Positions 61,915 through 64,000 of a stretch of DNA of 64,000 nt are shown here, one piece after another (the stretch's first letter is position 1; each line of letters opens with the position of its first letter). Origin of the DNA: Arthrobacter sp. AL12. GTDB lineage: Bacteria > Actinomycetota > Actinomycetes > Actinomycetales > Micrococcaceae. The DNA lies in NCBI RefSeq assembly GCF_029960645.1, contig NZ_JASBQY010000016.1, positions 1 through 64,000 of the forward strand, given 5' to 3'. The notes below the pieces were generated by a model. The model was not told the origin of the DNA and made no database searches. It saw nothing but the letters and a program-made list of their open reading frames with translations. Made by a program: the position numbers and the translations under genes.

Positions 61915-62756
61915 GCGGCTTCAGCCCGGAGTGGCTGGACCTGCGCGAAACGGCCGACCACCGGGCTCGGGCTTCGGGTCCGGAACAGCAGCTGGCTGCC
62001 CACTTCGCGGCGCGCGCGCACGTCAGCGTGGTGGATCTGGGCTGCGGTTCCGGGTCCAACCTGCGGGGCACCGCGCAGTTCCTGCCGGACCACCAGTCCT
62101 GGCGGCTGGTGGACTACGACCCACAGCTGTTGACTTGGGCCAGGGCACGCCTGGCCGATTGGGCTGACGACAGCCGGTCCGACGGCGCCCTCCTTCGGCT
62201 GCGCAAGGACCACAAACGCATCGACGTCAGCTTCGCCCAGGCTGACCTCACACTCGAGCTCACGCAGGTGTTGACGCCGGCTCCGGATCTTGTCACGGCC
62301 GCCGCCCTTTTCGATCTGGTGTCGGAGCCGTGGTTGGAGCTCTTCACGGCCGCCCTCAGCGCGGCCGGGTTGCCGCTCTATACCGTCCTGATCTACGACG
62401 GCCAGCAGGAATGGCAGCCGATCCACCCGCAGGACGGGCGTGTGCTCCGCGCGTTCAACAGCCATCAGCAATGGGATAAGGGCTTCGGTCCGGCCACCGG
62501 TCCGCTGGCCCCGGCTGTGCTGGCCGGGCTGCTCGCGGCGCGCGGTTATGCCGTGCACACCGCAGCCTCACCCTGGCTGCTCGGACCGGAAGACTCGGGT
62601 CTCCAGCGCGAACTCGCCACCGGCATCGCCGCCGCCGCATCGGAGACCGGGGACGTTGCACCGGAGGAAGCCGCCGACTGGCTGGCCGCCCGCCGGGAGC
62701 CGGGTCGCGCCACGATCGGCCACTCCGACATTTTCGCCACGCCCTCGCCGTACTGA
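61911..62756 (+). CDS. SAM-dependent methyltransferase paired with the glycosyltransferase
   Basis: The 281-residue protein has motif I VVDLGCGSGSNLRGTAQFL (about 40-58) and the acidic RLVDYDPQLLTWAR (motif II), then LTLELTQVLTPAPDLVTAAALFDLVSEPWLELF, and a YTVLIYDGQQEW strand typical of a class I Rossmann methyltransferase. It has a long alpha-helical C-terminus. It is translated from an ATGA overlap with the glycosyltransferase, so the two very probably act on one product. Which step comes first and what product is made are unknown. Confidence 0.82.
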   Translation: MSGFSPEWLDLRETADHRARASGPEQQLAAHFAARAHVSVVDLGCGSGSNLRGTAQFLPDHQSWRLVDYDPQLLTWARARLADWADDSRSDGALLRLRKDHKRIDVSFAQADLTLELTQVLTPAPDLVTAAALFDLVSEPWLELFTAALSAAGLPLYTVLIYDGQQEWQPIHPQDGRVLRAFNSHQQWDKGFGPATGPLAPAVLAGLLAARGYAVHTAASPWLLGPEDSGLQRELATGIAAAASETGDVAPEEAADWLAARREPGRATIGHSDIFATPSPY

Positions 62757-62791
62757 GCCCGGGCCGGCAACCCGCCATGCCCAAAAAGAAA

Positions 62792-62830
62792 CCGCGGCTG
62801 CCCCGGACAAAAAGTCAGGACCGCCCGCGG
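62792..62830 (-). terminator. Possible terminator after the CapA-family gene
   Basis: CCGCGG arms (62792-62797 and 62825-62830) flank an imperfect inner stem. On the minus strand the structure is followed by TTTCTTTTT, a good U-tract, about 25 bases past the CapA-family stop. Confidence 0.6.
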
Positions 62831-62852
62831 ACCCTGGGATTACGCCCAAGGG

Positions 62853-64000
62853 CTACGGTTCCTTGGTGATGAGCAGTTCGTGGGCGCCCGCGGCGGCTGC
62901 CCCCATCGACTCGACCGCGGTCTGGGTGCGCTGGCGTGTGGCCGCGTCCGCCGCGGCACCGGCGCAGGAACCCTGCGGGGCGTCGGAGGCAACCGAGCAC
63001 CAGCGGTAGGGGCCGCGGACAATGACCGACGGCGCCCAGGCCAGGTCGGAGGCGGTCCAGGTGCCGGCGGCATCCTCGCTGAACTGGGCCCGGAGCAGCA
63101 GGCCCTCGTTGTTCACCACATAGTTCGGCGAGAGTTCGGTGATGGTGTTGCCCAGCCCGTAGGCAATCCAGGTGCCCTTGTACCGCTCGATCGGCAGCAC
63201 CGAGTGCGAGTGGTGCCCATAGATCATGGTGAACTGGCCGCTGTCCGCGAGGGCATGGGCGACGCTCTTCTGCTCGGCGTTGGGCACGCTCGAATATTCT
63301 TCGCCGGCGTGCATAACACCCAGCACGATGTCGGCGCCCAGGTCCCGGGCCTTCTTCGCCTTGGCGATCATGACCTCGGGGTCGAGCATGTCCACCTGCC
63401 AGGCCGCCTCCGGGAGCTGTCCGTTCAGCCCGTAGGCCGCACTGATCACAGCGATTTTCGCCGCGGCGGTCTGCAGGATCAGGATGCCCTCGGCGTCGGC
63501 TGCGCTCCGGTAAGAACCCGTGTGCTGCAGTCCGGCGGCGTCGAGGGCATCCAGGGTGCGGACCAGCCCGGCAGTGCCGCGGTCGACGGTGTGGTTGCTC
63601 GCGGTAGTGCACGCCTGGTAGCCGACCTGCTGGACGGCCGGGAGGATCTGCGGCGGGACGTTGAACGATGGGTACGCGGAGAAGGGCCCGGCCGGTCCGG
63701 CGACCGGTGTCTCCAGGTGGCAGATGGCGAGGTCGCCGCTCTCGACGTACTTGCGCTGGCCCTCAAGCAGCGGCGCGAAGTCCAGGCCCTTGGCGCCGGC
63801 GGCCAGGGCATCGGCGCGGGCCTGCTCCCAGAGCTGGGCATGGACGAGCATGTCCCCCGTGACCACCACCGAGGCGCAGCGGACGGCGGCGCAGTCGGGC
63901 CCCTTGCCCGGCGTCGGCGTCGGTGAAGGGCTCGGGGTGCTCGACGGCGACGGGGCCGGCGCCGCACCCGGACTCTGTGCCGCGGACGAAGCGGCAGTGT
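62853..64000 (-). CDS. CapA-family protein, N-terminus beyond the window
   Basis: The visible part encodes at least 382 residues; the frame is open to the window edge, so the start and any signal peptide lie outside. Residues near the right edge form a Ser/Pro/Thr linker (PSPSSTPSPSPTPTPGKG) followed by DCAAVRCASVVVTGDMLVH, where the CapA (poly-gamma-glutamate synthesis protein, calcineurin-like fold) domain begins: GDMLVH, LAICHLETPVA, ACTTASNHTVDRGTAGL, IVLGVMHAGEEY, TMIYGHHSHSVLP and GTWIAYGLGNTI carry the metal-type Asp/His/Asn residues. Such proteins act outside the membrane on polymers or as phosphoesterases; the substrate is unknown. The GTG at 63869 is not the true start. Confidence 0.85.
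   Translation of the reverse strand, partial: TAASSAAQSPGAAPAPSPSSTPSPSPTPTPGKGPDCAAVRCASVVVTGDMLVHAQLWEQARADALAAGAKGLDFAPLLEGQRKYVESGDLAICHLETPVAGPAGPFSAYPSFNVPPQILPAVQQVGYQACTTASNHTVDRGTAGLVRTLDALDAAGLQHTGSYRSAADAEGILILQTAAAKIAVISAAYGLNGQLPEAAWQVDMLDPEVMIAKAKKARDLGADIVLGVMHAGEEYSSVPNAEQKSVAHALADSGQFTMIYGHHSHSVLPIERYKGTWIAYGLGNTITELSPNYVVNNEGLLLRAQFSEDAAGTWTASDLAWAPSVIVRGPYRWCSVASDAPQGSCAGAAADAATRQRTQTAVESMGAAAAGAHELLITKEP

Overview
The window looks like a stretch of chromosome from a high-GC Gram-positive bacterium, most likely an Arthrobacter/Pseudarthrobacter-type member of the Micrococcaceae. The reasons are the very GC-rich third codon positions, actinobacterial markers (mIHF, a PriA without helicase motifs, an acVLRF1-type peptidyl-tRNA hydrolase, MurT/GatD, a single bifunctional Rel), and gene orders that match conserved actinobacterial blocks (pyrR-pyrB-pyrC-membrane protein-carA-carB-pyrF; mihF-gmk-rpoZ-coaBC-metK-priA; alaS-ruvX-mltG-aroE-aroC-aroK-aroB-efp-nusB; relA-secF-secD-yajC-ruvBAC-yebC-pdxT). 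No rRNA, tRNA, insertion sequence, prophage or CRISPR array was seen. Nearly all of it is housekeeping, and most genes lie on the minus strand.

Layout. 0.3-3 kb: a YCII-domain protein and priA. 3-7 kb: mihF, gmk, rpoZ, coaBC, metK (nucleoid protein, GMP kinase, RNA polymerase omega, CoA and SAM synthesis), closed by a strong hairpin. 7-16 kb: the complete pyrimidine operon, very tightly packed, with a consensus PyrR-binding hairpin directly before a TTG start of pyrR. 16-17.5 kb: a divergent PrsW-type membrane protease. 17.5-28 kb: alaS, ruvX, mltG and the shikimate genes aroE, aroC, aroK, aroB, a TPR protein, efp and nusB. 28-32.5 kb: two small membrane-associated proteins, rpsD, a cupin, rarA and acVLRF1.

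32.6-37.2 kb is the only accessory-looking region: two tandem paralogous membrane proteins with duplicated upstream DNA, an APH-type kinase, an ASCH-like gene overlapping it tail to tail, a P-loop kinase split into two frames, a methyltransferase and a GNAT acetyltransferase. 37.3-45.5 kb: aspS, an amino-acid permease, hisS, a membrane-anchored cyclophilin, a DUF349 protein and an AbiEi-like protein with a repeat-encoded N-terminus. 45.5-55.5 kb: rel, secF, secD, yajC, ruvB, ruvA, ruvC, yebC, pdxT. 55.5-57.8 kb: divergent murT-gatD, which amidate lipid II. 58-64 kb: a large secreted protein with three 369-bp repeats, a glycosyltransferase-methyltransferase pair, and a CapA-family protein running off the right edge.

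No clearly new multi-gene system was found. The most interesting signals are small: the PyrR leader, a perfect dyad between hisS and the cyclophilin gene, an inverted-repeat arrangement between pdxT and murT, a set of candidate leaderless starts (prsW-like, rarA, aph, pdxT, murT), the duplicated membrane-protein locus, the split kinase, and the repeat-bearing secreted protein beside a sugar-transfer gene pair. All functional calls come from reading the sequence; no database search was run.
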